A stretch of DNA of 64,000 bases from Gallionella sp. (lineage in GTDB: Bacteria; Pseudomonadota; Gammaproteobacteria; Burkholderiales; Gallionellaceae). Made by a program: the position numbers and the translations under genes. The notes below the pieces were generated by a model. The model saw only the letters and a list, made by a program, of their open reading frames with translations. It searched no databases and was not told where the DNA came from. Location of the stretch: positions 89,850 to 153,849 of the forward strand of contig PLWV01000013.1 of the NCBI GenBank assembly GCA_003153155.1. Reading direction: 5' to 3'. Of this stretch, positions 36,849 through 44,615 are shown piece by piece. Each line of letters starts with the position of its first letter. The first letter of the stretch is position 1.

Positions 36849-37502
36849 TTATTTGCGACGGCCTTTTTTGGTACAGGTGACGGCGACGATGTTCAGGGTG
36901 TCTTTGTCAAAGGCGGTGCTGATGGGTTTGATCTCGCACATCAGCTTGGCCGGTGTTGTCTTGATGGCGACGCTGTAGTCGCTGCCGTCGGGCAGACGGA
37001 TGCCGGGGAAGATGAAATTGCCGTTGCGTGCGATCGCCAGGTCGTTCGCCCCATTGAGCTGGAGCACCAGCCCTTTGCCGGAAAGTCCGGAGACCGTGCC
37101 TCCGACGGCGTAGCTATTGGTGGTGCAGGTGACGGCGATATTGTTGATGGCTGCGCCGGCGATGCTGCCGTTGCCCTCACTGACCGTACAAGCCTGTTTG
37201 ACAGGTGCGGAAGGCGAGGCTTTGACGCTGACGACGTAGGCGCTGTCTTTGGCTAATGCATTGGGGAAATTGAATTTGCCGTTAGCGCTGACTGCCAGAT
37301 CGTTCGCCCCGTTAAGCTGGAGTACCAGTCCGCTGCCGGAAAGCCCGGAGACCGAACCGCCGACGGTGAGAGTAGCGGCCGGTAAAGCGGCGGCCGGTAA
37401 AGGGGCGGCCGGTGGCGCCTTCTCGCCCTTATCGCAACCGGCCAACCCGGCAATCATGGCCCCCATCAATACCGCACTCACTGTCTGTGTGAACTTTGCC
37501 AT
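36849..37502 (-). CDS. lipoprotein with two tandem beta repeats
   Basis: A 217-residue protein. It has lipobox 'MIAGLAGCDKG', then a Pro/Ala linker with AAPLPAAALPAATL. Two copies of an ~80-residue module follow: 'VGGSVSGLSGSGLVLQLNGANDLAVSANGKFNFP...VTC' and 'VGGTVSGLSGKGLVLQLNGANDLAIARNGNFIFP...VTC'. The 'SGLSG.GLVLQLNG' repeat occurs in many environmental bacterial surface lipoproteins of unknown role. The start at 37502 follows AAGGAG. The 220-bp gap upstream (37503-37722) contains AGGGGCCAACATCAATTC, a repeat motif, and no gene. Confidence 0.8.
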   Translation of the reverse strand: MAKFTQTVSAVLMGAMIAGLAGCDKGEKAPPAAPLPAAALPAATLTVGGSVSGLSGSGLVLQLNGANDLAVSANGKFNFPNALAKDSAYVVSVKASPSAPVKQACTVSEGNGSIAGAAINNIAVTCTTNSYAVGGTVSGLSGKGLVLQLNGANDLAIARNGNFIFPGIRLPDGSDYSVAIKTTPAKLMCEIKPISTAFDKDTLNIVAVTCTKKGRRK

Positions 37503-37722
37503 CACTCGCTCCTTGTCGTTCATTTCACTGAACATCGATTGAAGTTTGTTATTCAGGCGGCCATTCATGTCCTGAGATAACGCCGAAACTTTATGTCGTG
37601 CGTGATTGTACACAATTTATACAGGCGATTTGCTATCGACAGCTATTTGGCAGTGCTATTGCACCATGACGAATTAGACGCAACCAAAGGGGCCAACATC
37701 AATTCTAAAATTCAGTGTACCG

Positions 37723-38991
37723 TTATTCATAGTCCACTTCACGCTGAGCGATAGTTGTTTTGCGCGATGAGTACAGCAAGGCGATGGCGTTGAAGCCGAG
37801 ATAAACGAGATAGCTGACAAAATAAAGCAGCGCTGTCCGTTCCAGCGTCATTCCGTCGGCAAACAGCCACAGCAGCAGCGCGTAAAGCGGGAGCGACAAT
37901 ATTTCTCCTGCAATGATCAGTCCGGTGCGGTGAGCGGAGAAAAGGCCGAACAGGAACAGCCACGAGGCGATGCGTATCCAGCTGCCCAGCATGATCAACG
38001 CGGCAGTTTCATCGCTCACCACGAAACGCGCGTCGTACAGCGTCGCCAGCATGGCGCGCTGGTTGAAGAAGATCAGCAGCAGCAAACACGCCGCCGGGAT
38101 CAGCACCATCACACCGGCACGCGTCATTTCGCGTTTGAATCGCACGGAGCCGTAAGTGGCGCTGAAGCGCGGCAGGAAGATCAGCGACAGCACGCCTGCC
38201 GCCGTGGCGGTCACCCACTCGGTGGAACGCCACAACGCCTGCAGGAATCCCACATCGCTCCAGGAAAGCGCGCCCGACAACATGCCGCGCACCAGCAGCA
38301 TCGAAACCGGACTCATGATGCCGATCGCCAGACCGACCGGCACGAACTTCACCAGCTTGCGGAAATATTCCGCGCCATCCTCTTGCCCGTCGCGAGCCCG
38401 CGACAGCTTGTCCAAATAGCGCCAGATCACGATGCCGATGATAGCCAGCATGAGGGTTTGCACCCACATCAGCCCGCCCAAGGACAGCCCGAACCATGCA
38501 CTCGCCGCCACCAGCAGCAATATCACGCTGGTCAGCAGCGCCAGCCCCAGCATGCGCTGCTGCTGGTGTTTACCCAGCCAATAAGCGTTGAGCGTGGCGG
38601 GGACGACGGTGATACAGCCGGCCAATGCGGCAAGCAAAAATAAATCCGTTTCGATTCTTCTCTGGGTGAGCCAAACCGCCAGCTCAGGTGAGGCCAGCGC
38701 CACGATCAGCGCCACTGCCAGCGACGTGCCCAAGCCCAACTTGAGCGCGCCACGCAGCAGACTGCGCTCGTCGCGCGACGCGCTCATCTGGGTGATCAAC
38801 ACCGTCAGCCCCTGCAACACTCCCGCCATTGTTACAGCGCTGACCAATTCCACCACCGACTGCAGTTGCGCCCACAGCCCAACCATGACAGGGCCACCGG
38901 CCAACGCCAATACTTTGTCGAGCCCCGCCCGCCCAAGAAGATCGATCAGGATGATGACAAACGCGGCCAGGACGCTTTGGATGGAAGTCAA
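37723..38991 (-). CDS. polysaccharide flippase-like membrane protein (Wzx/MOP superfamily)
   Basis: A 422-residue integral membrane protein with about twelve helices. The start 'SIQSVLAAFVIILIDLLGRAGLDKVLALAGGPVMVGLWAQLQSVVELV', the 'LNAYWLGKHQQQRM' loop and 'SPVSMLLVRGMLSGALSWSDVGFLQALWRSTEWV' match lipid-III/O-antigen flippases of the Wzx/WzxE type. It would move undecaprenyl-linked sugars across the inner membrane. No glycosyltransferase neighbours are present, so it is an orphan flippase. Confidence 0.75.
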   Translation of the reverse strand: MTSIQSVLAAFVIILIDLLGRAGLDKVLALAGGPVMVGLWAQLQSVVELVSAVTMAGVLQGLTVLITQMSASRDERSLLRGALKLGLGTSLAVALIVALASPELAVWLTQRRIETDLFLLAALAGCITVVPATLNAYWLGKHQQQRMLGLALLTSVILLLVAASAWFGLSLGGLMWVQTLMLAIIGIVIWRYLDKLSRARDGQEDGAEYFRKLVKFVPVGLAIGIMSPVSMLLVRGMLSGALSWSDVGFLQALWRSTEWVTATAAGVLSLIFLPRFSATYGSVRFKREMTRAGVMVLIPAACLLLLIFFNQRAMLATLYDARFVVSDETAALIMLGSWIRIASWLFLFGLFSAHRTGLIIAGEILSLPLYALLLWLFADGMTLERTALLYFVSYLVYLGFNAIALLYSSRKTTIAQREVDYE

Positions 38992-39112
38992 TGCTACCTC
39001 TTGTTATGTTTTGTACGCTGCAAAGAGCCATCGCAGACAAGCCACTATTATTTTTGCAGAAACAACAAGGCCGGCTTAACACTGGTCTTGTTGTTTGTCA
39101 CTTCTGGCATTT

Positions 39113-39328
39113 CTACATCGATTGCGACTTTCCGCTCATGTACATATTCTTGCCGTGATGCAACAACAGCATCGCGTCAAAGTATTCCTGGCGCATTACC
39201 TTTCCATCCATTTGCCCATGATGTTGACCGTGCATATTCTCATTACACGCCTCGCCTTCAGCGTGCGCCAGGTTGACACTCATCACAAGGCCGGAAACGA
39301 CAGCAAGGTAACTAATGGTCTTTTTCAT
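39113..39328 (-). CDS. small exported His/Met-rich protein
   Basis: 71 residues. Signal peptide 'MKKTISYLAVVSGLVMSVNLAHAEG', then a short mature part rich in His and Met ('NMHGQHHGQMDGKVMRQEYFDAMLLLHHGKNMYMSGKS'), which suggests binding of soft metal ions such as Cu or Ag. The start at 39328 is chosen for the signal peptide; the ribosome site is weak (AGAAAG). I do not recognise the family. No metal-resistance genes adjoin it. Confidence 0.65.
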   Translation of the reverse strand: MKKTISYLAVVSGLVMSVNLAHAEGEACNENMHGQHHGQMDGKVMRQEYFDAMLLLHHGKNMYMSGKSQSM

Positions 39329-39440
39329 ACATGAATACTTTCTGGAAATCGGGGTTGCGCGGGTAGTTGAATATGACTCTATCACGTTGATAGTTGCGTG
39401 CGAAGTGAAGCGATGCAACAAGAAGGGGCAATGTGCTTTA

Positions 39441-39920
39441 GGACACCTCTAAAAATCCGGATTTCATCCCAACTGATGGAACTACTGATATGACTACTAG
39501 CCATCTGACTAACCCAGCAAAAGACGCTGGGTAAGTCATTGGTTATAGCCATGCCACTGATGAAACTCCTAGCCATTCCACTAGGTTGTCAAAAGGCTTT
39601 GCATAGCCATCTGACTAAGTTGGCAAACTACGCCAACTAAGTCATTGGTTAACGACAACCAAGTGGCTGGTTATAAGTCGCCAAAAAACGGCAACCAAGT
39701 GGCTGGTTATGCTGCGCTGCGAAAAAACTCCTTGCTTGCATATCGATACATATGCGGTGCTGCAAAATTTTTTAGTTCCGGCCAACCTGAAGGTTACCCT
39801 ACACTGAAACTTTGTTTTCCGCGCCTAGCTGACGATTCCGCACGAGCTGCTTTTGCCCGTAGCGGATCGGCGTCCCCTTGTGGGGCATTTGGGCGAACTC
39901 TGAATTTTTAGAGGCACCCT
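39441..39920 (-). mobile_element. MITE-like element, copy 1, carrying NSL array E
   Basis: Terminal inverted repeats are imperfect: GGACACCTCTAAAAATCC at 39441 and TTTTTAGAGGCACCC ending at 39919/20. Inside, it shares with copy 2 (41817-42041, opposite orientation) CATCCCARC, TTGCTTRCATAT, CATATGCGG, TAGTTCCGGCCAACCT, AGGTTACCCTACACTGAAAC and CATTTGGGCGAACTCTGAATT. It contains the NSL array as an insert of about 236 bp. No transposase is encoded. It fills most of the 645-bp gap 39329-39973. Confidence 0.8.
39474..39709 (-). repeat. NSL array E inside a MITE
   Basis: Read on the minus strand it begins TAACCAGCCACTTGG and ends GTAGTTCCATCA. Units: TGACT-TA-CCCAGC facing GCTGGG-TT-AGTCA (39507-39539), and an outer CCACT-TGG-TTGTC/GACAA-CC-TAGTGG hairpin that encloses a complete inner unit TGACT-TA-GTTGGC/GCCAAC-TT-AGTCA. 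Comparison with MITE copy 2 gives the uninterrupted site, with flanks ..GCA and GYTGGGATG. Confidence 0.85.
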
Positions 39921-39973
39921 ATAGCTCTGGTGCCCTGTTCGTCCGCAGCAGATCCTTCGTATTTCAACTCAGT

Positions 39974-40852
39974 TCAAGGCTGACCGCCGGAAAGTTCCAA
40001 CATGGTGTCGCGCGTCCCGGGTGTCTCCAAACTGATGCGGCCCAGTTTGCCGCTGCGATATTCCGTCAGCAATATCATCGCCGCTTTTTCCAGATCCGGT
40101 TCACCGCCCCGGCCTTTAAGCAGGCAGCCGCGCTTTTTCGCGATGGCTTCGATCACAGCCACGCCATCCAGCCCTTCCTCAGCAACACCGTAGCGCGCGG
40201 CGAGCAGGCCGGGGTAGCGCGCGAGCAGCGTGGTGGCGAGATATTCGGCGACTTCCTCGTCGATGGTGGCATTGCGTCCTATGGCGTGGATGGTGGCGAG
40301 CTTGAGTCCATCTTGCGGGCTTTCGATCTTGGGCCACAGCAGGCCGGGTGAGTCGGTGAGTGTCATGTGGTCGTTCAACTGATGGCACTGCTGCGATTTG
40401 GTCACGGCGGGTTCGTCGCCCACGTTTGCGACGCGGCGTTTGAGCAGCATATTCATCAGCGTGGATTTGCCGACGTTGGGGATGCCCATGATCATCATGC
40501 GCAGCGGCTTGAAGGTGCTGTCGCGATGCGGTGCGAGCGGCTGGCACAGGCTCGGCACCCTGGCGGCATCGCCGGCATTTTTGCAGCTCAGTGCCACCGC
40601 CTTGACGCCCGCCTGCTTGTTGTAAAAGTTGAGCCAGCCTTGCGTGACAACCGGATCGGCAAGATCAGCCTTGTTGAGTATCTTCAGACAAGGGCGCTGG
40701 CGGTGCAGGCGCAGCTCCCTGATCAGCGGGTTGCAACTCGCTTCGGGCAGGCGCGCATCCAGCACTTCTATGACGACATCGATGAACTCCATCGTCTCGG
40801 CCGCTTTTTTGCGCGCCGAGGTCATGTGACCGGGAAACCACTGGATAGACAT
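39974..40852 (-). CDS. rbgA: ribosome biogenesis GTPase YlqF/RbgA
   Basis: A 292-residue circularly permuted GTPase. G4 'KILNKADLAD' comes first, then G1 'IMGIPNVGKSTLMNMLL' and G3 'DSPGLLWPK'. The N terminus 'MSIQWFPGHMTSARK' is diagnostic. It assists late large-subunit assembly. The C-terminal helical domain ('VAVIEAIAKKRGCLLKGRGGEPDLEKAAMILLTEYRSGKLGRISLETP') is complete. It stands alone on the minus strand, with MITE copy 1 at its 3' side. Confidence 0.94.
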   Translation of the reverse strand: MSIQWFPGHMTSARKKAAETMEFIDVVIEVLDARLPEASCNPLIRELRLHRQRPCLKILNKADLADPVVTQGWLNFYNKQAGVKAVALSCKNAGDAARVPSLCQPLAPHRDSTFKPLRMMIMGIPNVGKSTLMNMLLKRRVANVGDEPAVTKSQQCHQLNDHMTLTDSPGLLWPKIESPQDGLKLATIHAIGRNATIDEEVAEYLATTLLARYPGLLAARYGVAEEGLDGVAVIEAIAKKRGCLLKGRGGEPDLEKAAMILLTEYRSGKLGRISLETPGTRDTMLELSGGQP

Positions 40853-40920
40853 TTGCGATTGGCTTTATGAATGAAGGCGGATTTTACTCTGGACGGCTGG
40901 CACTCACCTTAAATAAAAAC

Positions 40921-41006
40921 TTGTAGCGGGCCATGCGGGTGCCCGAACAAAAGTTTTTTGTGCCCGCGAACAATATGGCTATCGCGGGCATGGCCTGCTC
41001 CTACAA
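40921..41006. repeat. 86-bp palindromic repeat between rbgA and rsuA
   Basis: TTGTAG (40921) pairs with CTACAA (ending 41006) and GGCCATGC with GCATGGCC. Inside lie CGGGTGCCCG-AACAAAAGTT and GTGCCCGCG. The CGGGTGCCCG-nnCAAAAGT core also forms the loop of NSL units in arrays A, D and F, so the two repeat types share a module. Confidence 0.75.
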
Positions 41007-41033
41007 ACATGGTACATCGGCGTTGCAGGTGAA

Positions 41034-41750
41034 TCAGTCCGGTTTCAACAGCACCAGCTGAGCATCGTCGAGATAACACCATTCGCCTTCAGCCAGTCCC
41101 AGCGCATCGAGTTTCAAACCGCCTATCTGCGAACGTCGCAACGCAACGCAATGGTTGCCGGCGGCAGCCAGCATGCGTTTGACTTGATGATATTTGCCCT
41201 GCTCCAGCACGATTTCCAGCCGGTGCGGAGCCAGCAAGCGGCAAGTCACCGCCGCCAATGGCGCCGGCTCATCGTGCAGTTTCACACCGGCCAGCAACTT
41301 CGCAACCAGTTCGGGGGTTACCGGATCGTGTGTGGTGGCCGCATAGACTTTGGGAATGTGCCGCTTGGGTGAAGACTGGGCGTGTATGAACGGCCCATCA
41401 TCCGACATCAGCAACAGACCGGTGGTATCGTGATCGAGACGTCCCACCGGTTGCACATCACGCCGGGTGAATTGTTCCGGCAGGATAGTCAGCACACCGG
41501 GGTGGTGACTGGCCTTTCTGGAGCATTCAAAATCGGCCGGCTTGTTCAACGCGATATATACATGCCTGTGGTAAACCCACGACTCATCGAATATCTTGAA
41601 CACGAGTCCGCTAGTCTCAATAGCGACACGGTTATCGGTAATGGTCTTTCCCGCGATGCTCACTTCACCAGCGGCGATCAGTTCACTGCACCACTTGCGA
41701 GAGCCAAAGCCCTGCGATTGCAGGATCCGGTCTAAAGTCAATTTGCTCAT
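41034..41750 (-). CDS. rsuA: 16S rRNA pseudouridine synthase RsuA
   Basis: A 238-residue protein. N-terminal S4 domain ('LDRILQSQGFGSRKWCSELIAAGEVSIAGK'), then the RsuA/RluB-type catalytic domain with 'YIALNKPADFECSRK' and the active-site Asp in 'GRLDHDTTGLLLMSDDG', and 'QGKYHQVKRMLAAAGNHCVALRRSQIG'. This matches the enzyme making Psi516 in 16S rRNA. The start at 41750 fits the family; an upstream in-frame ATG at 41810 is less likely. Confidence 0.92.
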   Translation of the reverse strand: MSKLTLDRILQSQGFGSRKWCSELIAAGEVSIAGKTITDNRVAIETSGLVFKIFDESWVYHRHVYIALNKPADFECSRKASHHPGVLTILPEQFTRRDVQPVGRLDHDTTGLLLMSDDGPFIHAQSSPKRHIPKVYAATTHDPVTPELVAKLLAGVKLHDEPAPLAAVTCRLLAPHRLEIVLEQGKYHQVKRMLAAAGNHCVALRRSQIGGLKLDALGLAEGEWCYLDDAQLVLLKPD

Positions 41751-41816
41751 GGCCGGACTGTAGCAGAAGGCAATGCATAAAAATTTATTTTCCGGACGCA
41801 AAATTTGCACTTAATA

Positions 41817-42041
41817 GGGAACCTCTAAAAATTCAGAGTTCGCCCAAATGCAAGGCGCGGAAGTGGGCTAAGCAGGCAAGCCGCGTAGCGGCTGCTCGCA
41901 AAAAATTTTAGTTCCGGCCAACCTAAAGGTTACCCTACACTGAAACTTCGTTTTGCCGCGCCGCATATGGGTTATATGTAAGCAAGAAATTTTTTACGCA
42001 ACATAGCAGCTGGGATGAAATGTGGATTTTTAGAGGTTCCC
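41817..42041 (+). mobile_element. MITE-like element, copy 2 (uninterrupted)
   Basis: 225 bp bounded by perfect 16-bp inverted repeats, GGGAACCTCTAAAAAT and ATTTTTAGAGGTTCCC. The interior carries GTAGCGGCTGC and TAGTTCCGGCCAACCT. It has no coding capacity. Flanks read TTAATA and TTAAAA, so a target duplication is not certain. It serves as the empty-site partner for array E in copy 1 and fills the gap between rsuA and the ferredoxin-reductase gene. Confidence 0.85.
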
Positions 42042-42070
42042 TTAAAAGTTGAGTCCGCCTAGAATGCAGC

Positions 42071-43525
42071 ATGAGCCATTTCCTTCCCCTTTCCCGCGTC
42101 ACCAAGCTGGTTGGAACGTCGCGCCATGCGCTACAGGAAATGATACGCGGCGGCACTCTGGATACTTTCGACGGCATGGTCGAGCTGAACGAGTTGCTGC
42201 GCGCTTTTCCCGAGGCGAAATGGGATGATGATGCGGAATTCCGCCGCATCACCGAGATCAAGGAGAAGGCCTTTGGCAAGCGCGTGTTCGAACGCGCCCT
42301 GCCGGACAAGGAGGTGCTGGCGGCGCGGCTGTTCGAGCTGGGCAACGATTATGCCGCCACCAAAGCGTTGTTGATGCATTACAGCCAGGTTTTGTCGTGG
42401 CTGGATGAGAAGATCGACGAGATTGAGGAAGACCAGAGCACGGAGACGCGTCATGCACTGCACACGGTGCGCGCTTTTATAGTACGCCATTTGGCCGAAA
42501 TACCTCCCGATGCCGCGAAAGCACAGGCGGTGATCGCGCAAGAAAGGATATTAAAAATCATGTCGGCACATGTCACGATCCAACCCAGCGGCCACGAATT
42601 TTTCGTCGAGAGCAACGACACGCTTTTGGAGGCCGCGCTGCGTGCCGGGGTGTCGCTTAATTACGGGTGCAGCAACGGAAATTGCGGTGAGTGCCGGGCG
42701 CGTTTGATATCAGGCGAAGTCAAGAAAGTCCATGCGCATGACTATGTGTTAAGTCAGGCCGAAAAAGATGCCGGCGTATTTCTGCTGTGTTCCTGCGCGG
42801 CGGTGAATGATGTGGTGATCGAGGCCAATGTGGCCGGCGCGCAAGACATTCAAATGCAGCAACTGGCGGCCAAGATCAAGTCGGTGGAAGTGTTCAATCC
42901 GCAGGTAGCCGCGCTGCATTTGCTGGCACCGCGCAGCCAGCGCCTGCGTTTTCTCGCCGGGCAGTCGATCCGGTTGTCGGCGCATGGCGTGAGCGGACAT
43001 TATGCCATTGCCAGCTGCCCATGCGAGGAACGGCATATCGAGATCCAGATATTGCGCAAGCCAGGCGATGCATTTTCAGAACTGCTGTTCAGCGGTTTGA
43101 AAGCACATGACAGTGTTGAGGTGGAAGGACCATACGGCGAATTCGTGCTGGAGGATGCGTCGACGCGCCCCGTCATCTTCCTTGCGTTTGGCGTGGGCTT
43201 CGCGCCGATCAAAAGCCTGATCCAGCATTCCATGTCGCTTGATCTGGCCGAGGCTATGGATTTGCACTGGCTGGCGGACGGGGCGGGGCATTATCAGAAC
43301 AATCTTTGCCGGGCCTGGGCCGATGCGCTCGACAATTTCACTTACATTCCGCATGCGCACTCTGACGACGTGGAAACGACCCTGGCCAATATCGTTACGG
43401 ATTATCCCGATCTTCATCGTTTTGATGTTTACGCAGCCGGTACTGCGGCACAACTGCAAATCGCCAGAAGTTTATTCCTGAAACATGGCTTGCCGGAACA
43501 ACGCTGGCTGGCCAGTTCTTATTGA
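42071..43525 (+). CDS. fusion protein: N-terminal HTH-like/helical region + [2Fe-2S] ferredoxin + FAD/NAD(P)H reductase
   Basis: 484 residues. Residues 1-50 resemble a MerR-type HTH start ('PLSRVTKLVGTSRHALQEMIRGGTLDTFDGMVELNELLRAFPEA'), followed by a helical region to about 160. Then comes a plant-type ferredoxin domain with cysteine pattern 'CSNGNCGECRARL...LLCSC', followed by an FNR-like reductase ('LAGQSIRLSAHGVSGHYAIASCP', 'VEGPYGEFVLE', 'PVIFLAFGVGFAPIKSLI'). The back half resembles CDP-6-deoxyglucoseen reductase/phenol hydroxylase P5-type modules that pass electrons from NAD(P)H. The partner oxygenase is unknown. The stop is 30 bp before array F. Confidence 0.83.
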   Translation: MSHFLPLSRVTKLVGTSRHALQEMIRGGTLDTFDGMVELNELLRAFPEAKWDDDAEFRRITEIKEKAFGKRVFERALPDKEVLAARLFELGNDYAATKALLMHYSQVLSWLDEKIDEIEEDQSTETRHALHTVRAFIVRHLAEIPPDAAKAQAVIAQERILKIMSAHVTIQPSGHEFFVESNDTLLEAALRAGVSLNYGCSNGNCGECRARLISGEVKKVHAHDYVLSQAEKDAGVFLLCSCAAVNDVVIEANVAGAQDIQMQQLAAKIKSVEVFNPQVAALHLLAPRSQRLRFLAGQSIRLSAHGVSGHYAIASCPCEERHIEIQILRKPGDAFSELLFSGLKAHDSVEVEGPYGEFVLEDASTRPVIFLAFGVGFAPIKSLIQHSMSLDLAEAMDLHWLADGAGHYQNNLCRAWADALDNFTYIPHAHSDDVETTLANIVTDYPDLHRFDVYAAGTAAQLQIARSLFLKHGLPEQRWLASSY

Positions 43526-43555
43526 GTCTGCCATTAAACAGTGAGCCGTTCGCCC

Positions 43556-43819
43556 TGATAACCAGCCTGCGTGTGTTGTTGGGGCTTTAGCCCCTTACAA
43601 CCACGGCGTACCTCTTGCGGGTGCACTTGGTTGTCGTTAACCAGCGGCTTATGTCACCGTCTTTAGGTGACTTAGCCGAATGGCTATGCAAAGCCCTTTG
43701 ACAACCTATAACCAACCACTTGGCAACCGTCTTTCGGGTGCCCGGCCAAAAGTTCTTCGGCTGGTTGCTTAGTGGGATGGCTAGTCGTTTTATCAGTGGA
43801 ATGGCTAGGTGTTTCATCA
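43556..43819 (+). repeat. NSL array F between convergent genes
   Basis: It starts TGATAACCAGCCTGCG and ends TTTCATCA. First comes the GTTGT/ACAAC hairpin with GGGGCTTTAGCCCC, identical to array C. Then an outer GGTTGTC/GACAACC unit encloses the inner unit CGGCT-TAT-GTCACC (43645-43658) facing GGTGAC-TT-AGCCG (43666-43678). Then CCACT-TGG-CAACC pairs with GGTTG-CTT-AGTGG around CGGGTGCCCG. It occupies nearly all of the 318-bp gap between the reductase fusion and yaeQ 3' ends. Confidence 0.85.
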
Positions 43820-43843
43820 AGAGCGTAGGAACGATAAGATTCG

Positions 43844-44395
43844 CTAAGCGGAACGGAAACTGCCCTGTAAAATTTTCGGTTCGATTTCTATCATGCCGGC
43901 ATCGCTGGTCATCATGATGTGACCCTCCTGTATGATGCATTGCAGTTGCATGGTGCGGCTGGCCAGAGCAGCAAGGGCCAGGGTGGTTTCGCTCGGCAGC
44001 TTGAGCACGGTGAGGTTGTTCAGACGTTGCAATTTGTCTCGATTCTCATTCCACCAAATGTCGGCGGCGCGACCATAGCTGATGACCACGACCTGATTCG
44101 CACGTCCGCTGGCTTTGCGGATGGCGCGCTCGTCGGGCAGGCCCACCTCTATCCAGCGCTCGATCGCGCCGGTGAGGTCCTTGTGCCACAGGTCGGGTTC
44201 GTCGTCGTTGCTCATGCCTTTGCCGAAGGTCAGCGCGTCGTCCGCGTATAGCGCAAAGGCGAGCAGGCGCACCATCATGCGCTCGTCGGTTTCCGATGGA
44301 TGCCGCGCCAGCGTCAGGGCATGGTCGGCGTAGTAGTGGCGATCCATGTCGGCGATCTGGAGTGCGGCTTTGAAGACGGTTGCTTTGATGGCCAT
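43844..44395 (-). CDS. yaeQ: YaeQ family protein
   Basis: A 183-residue protein with the YaeQ signature: 'MAIKATVFKAALQIADMDRHYYADHALTLARHPSETDERMMVRLLAFALYA' and 'GLPDERAIRKASGRANQVVVISYG'. YaeQ has a PD-(D/E)XK-like nuclease fold but no proven activity; it was once reported as an RfaH suppressor. The start at 44395 gives family length. It reads from near hemA toward array F. Confidence 0.93.
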   Translation of the reverse strand: MAIKATVFKAALQIADMDRHYYADHALTLARHPSETDERMMVRLLAFALYADDALTFGKGMSNDDEPDLWHKDLTGAIERWIEVGLPDERAIRKASGRANQVVVISYGRAADIWWNENRDKLQRLNNLTVLKLPSETTLALAALASRTMQLQCIIQEGHIMMTSDAGMIEIEPKILQGSFRSA

Positions 44396-44545
44396 ATGGG
44401 TGCCGCTTTGATCGAGTATTTTGCAGCCGCGCATTCTAGCCCGAATGTTTCATGAAGGCACACACCACCTTTTGTAGGAGCGGCCACTTCGACTTGGCTG
44501 AATTTATGAAACATCCGGGCTCGCAGGTTCCCAAATCTCGCTGGA

Positions 44546-44574
44546 TGGTATTACGCCGCCGTCCCGACTATAAT
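44546..44574 (+). promoter_or_regulatory. possible hemA promoter
   Basis: TATAAT at 44569-44574 lies 41 bp before the hemA ATG. The -35 at 17-bp spacing is a weak TGGTAT. A truncated REP sequence (TGTAGGAGCGGCC) is found upstream at about 44474. Confidence 0.4.
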
Positions 44575-44615
44575 TCGCATCAATTTTAGAACTCACTGTT
44601 CGACACACACTAAAG

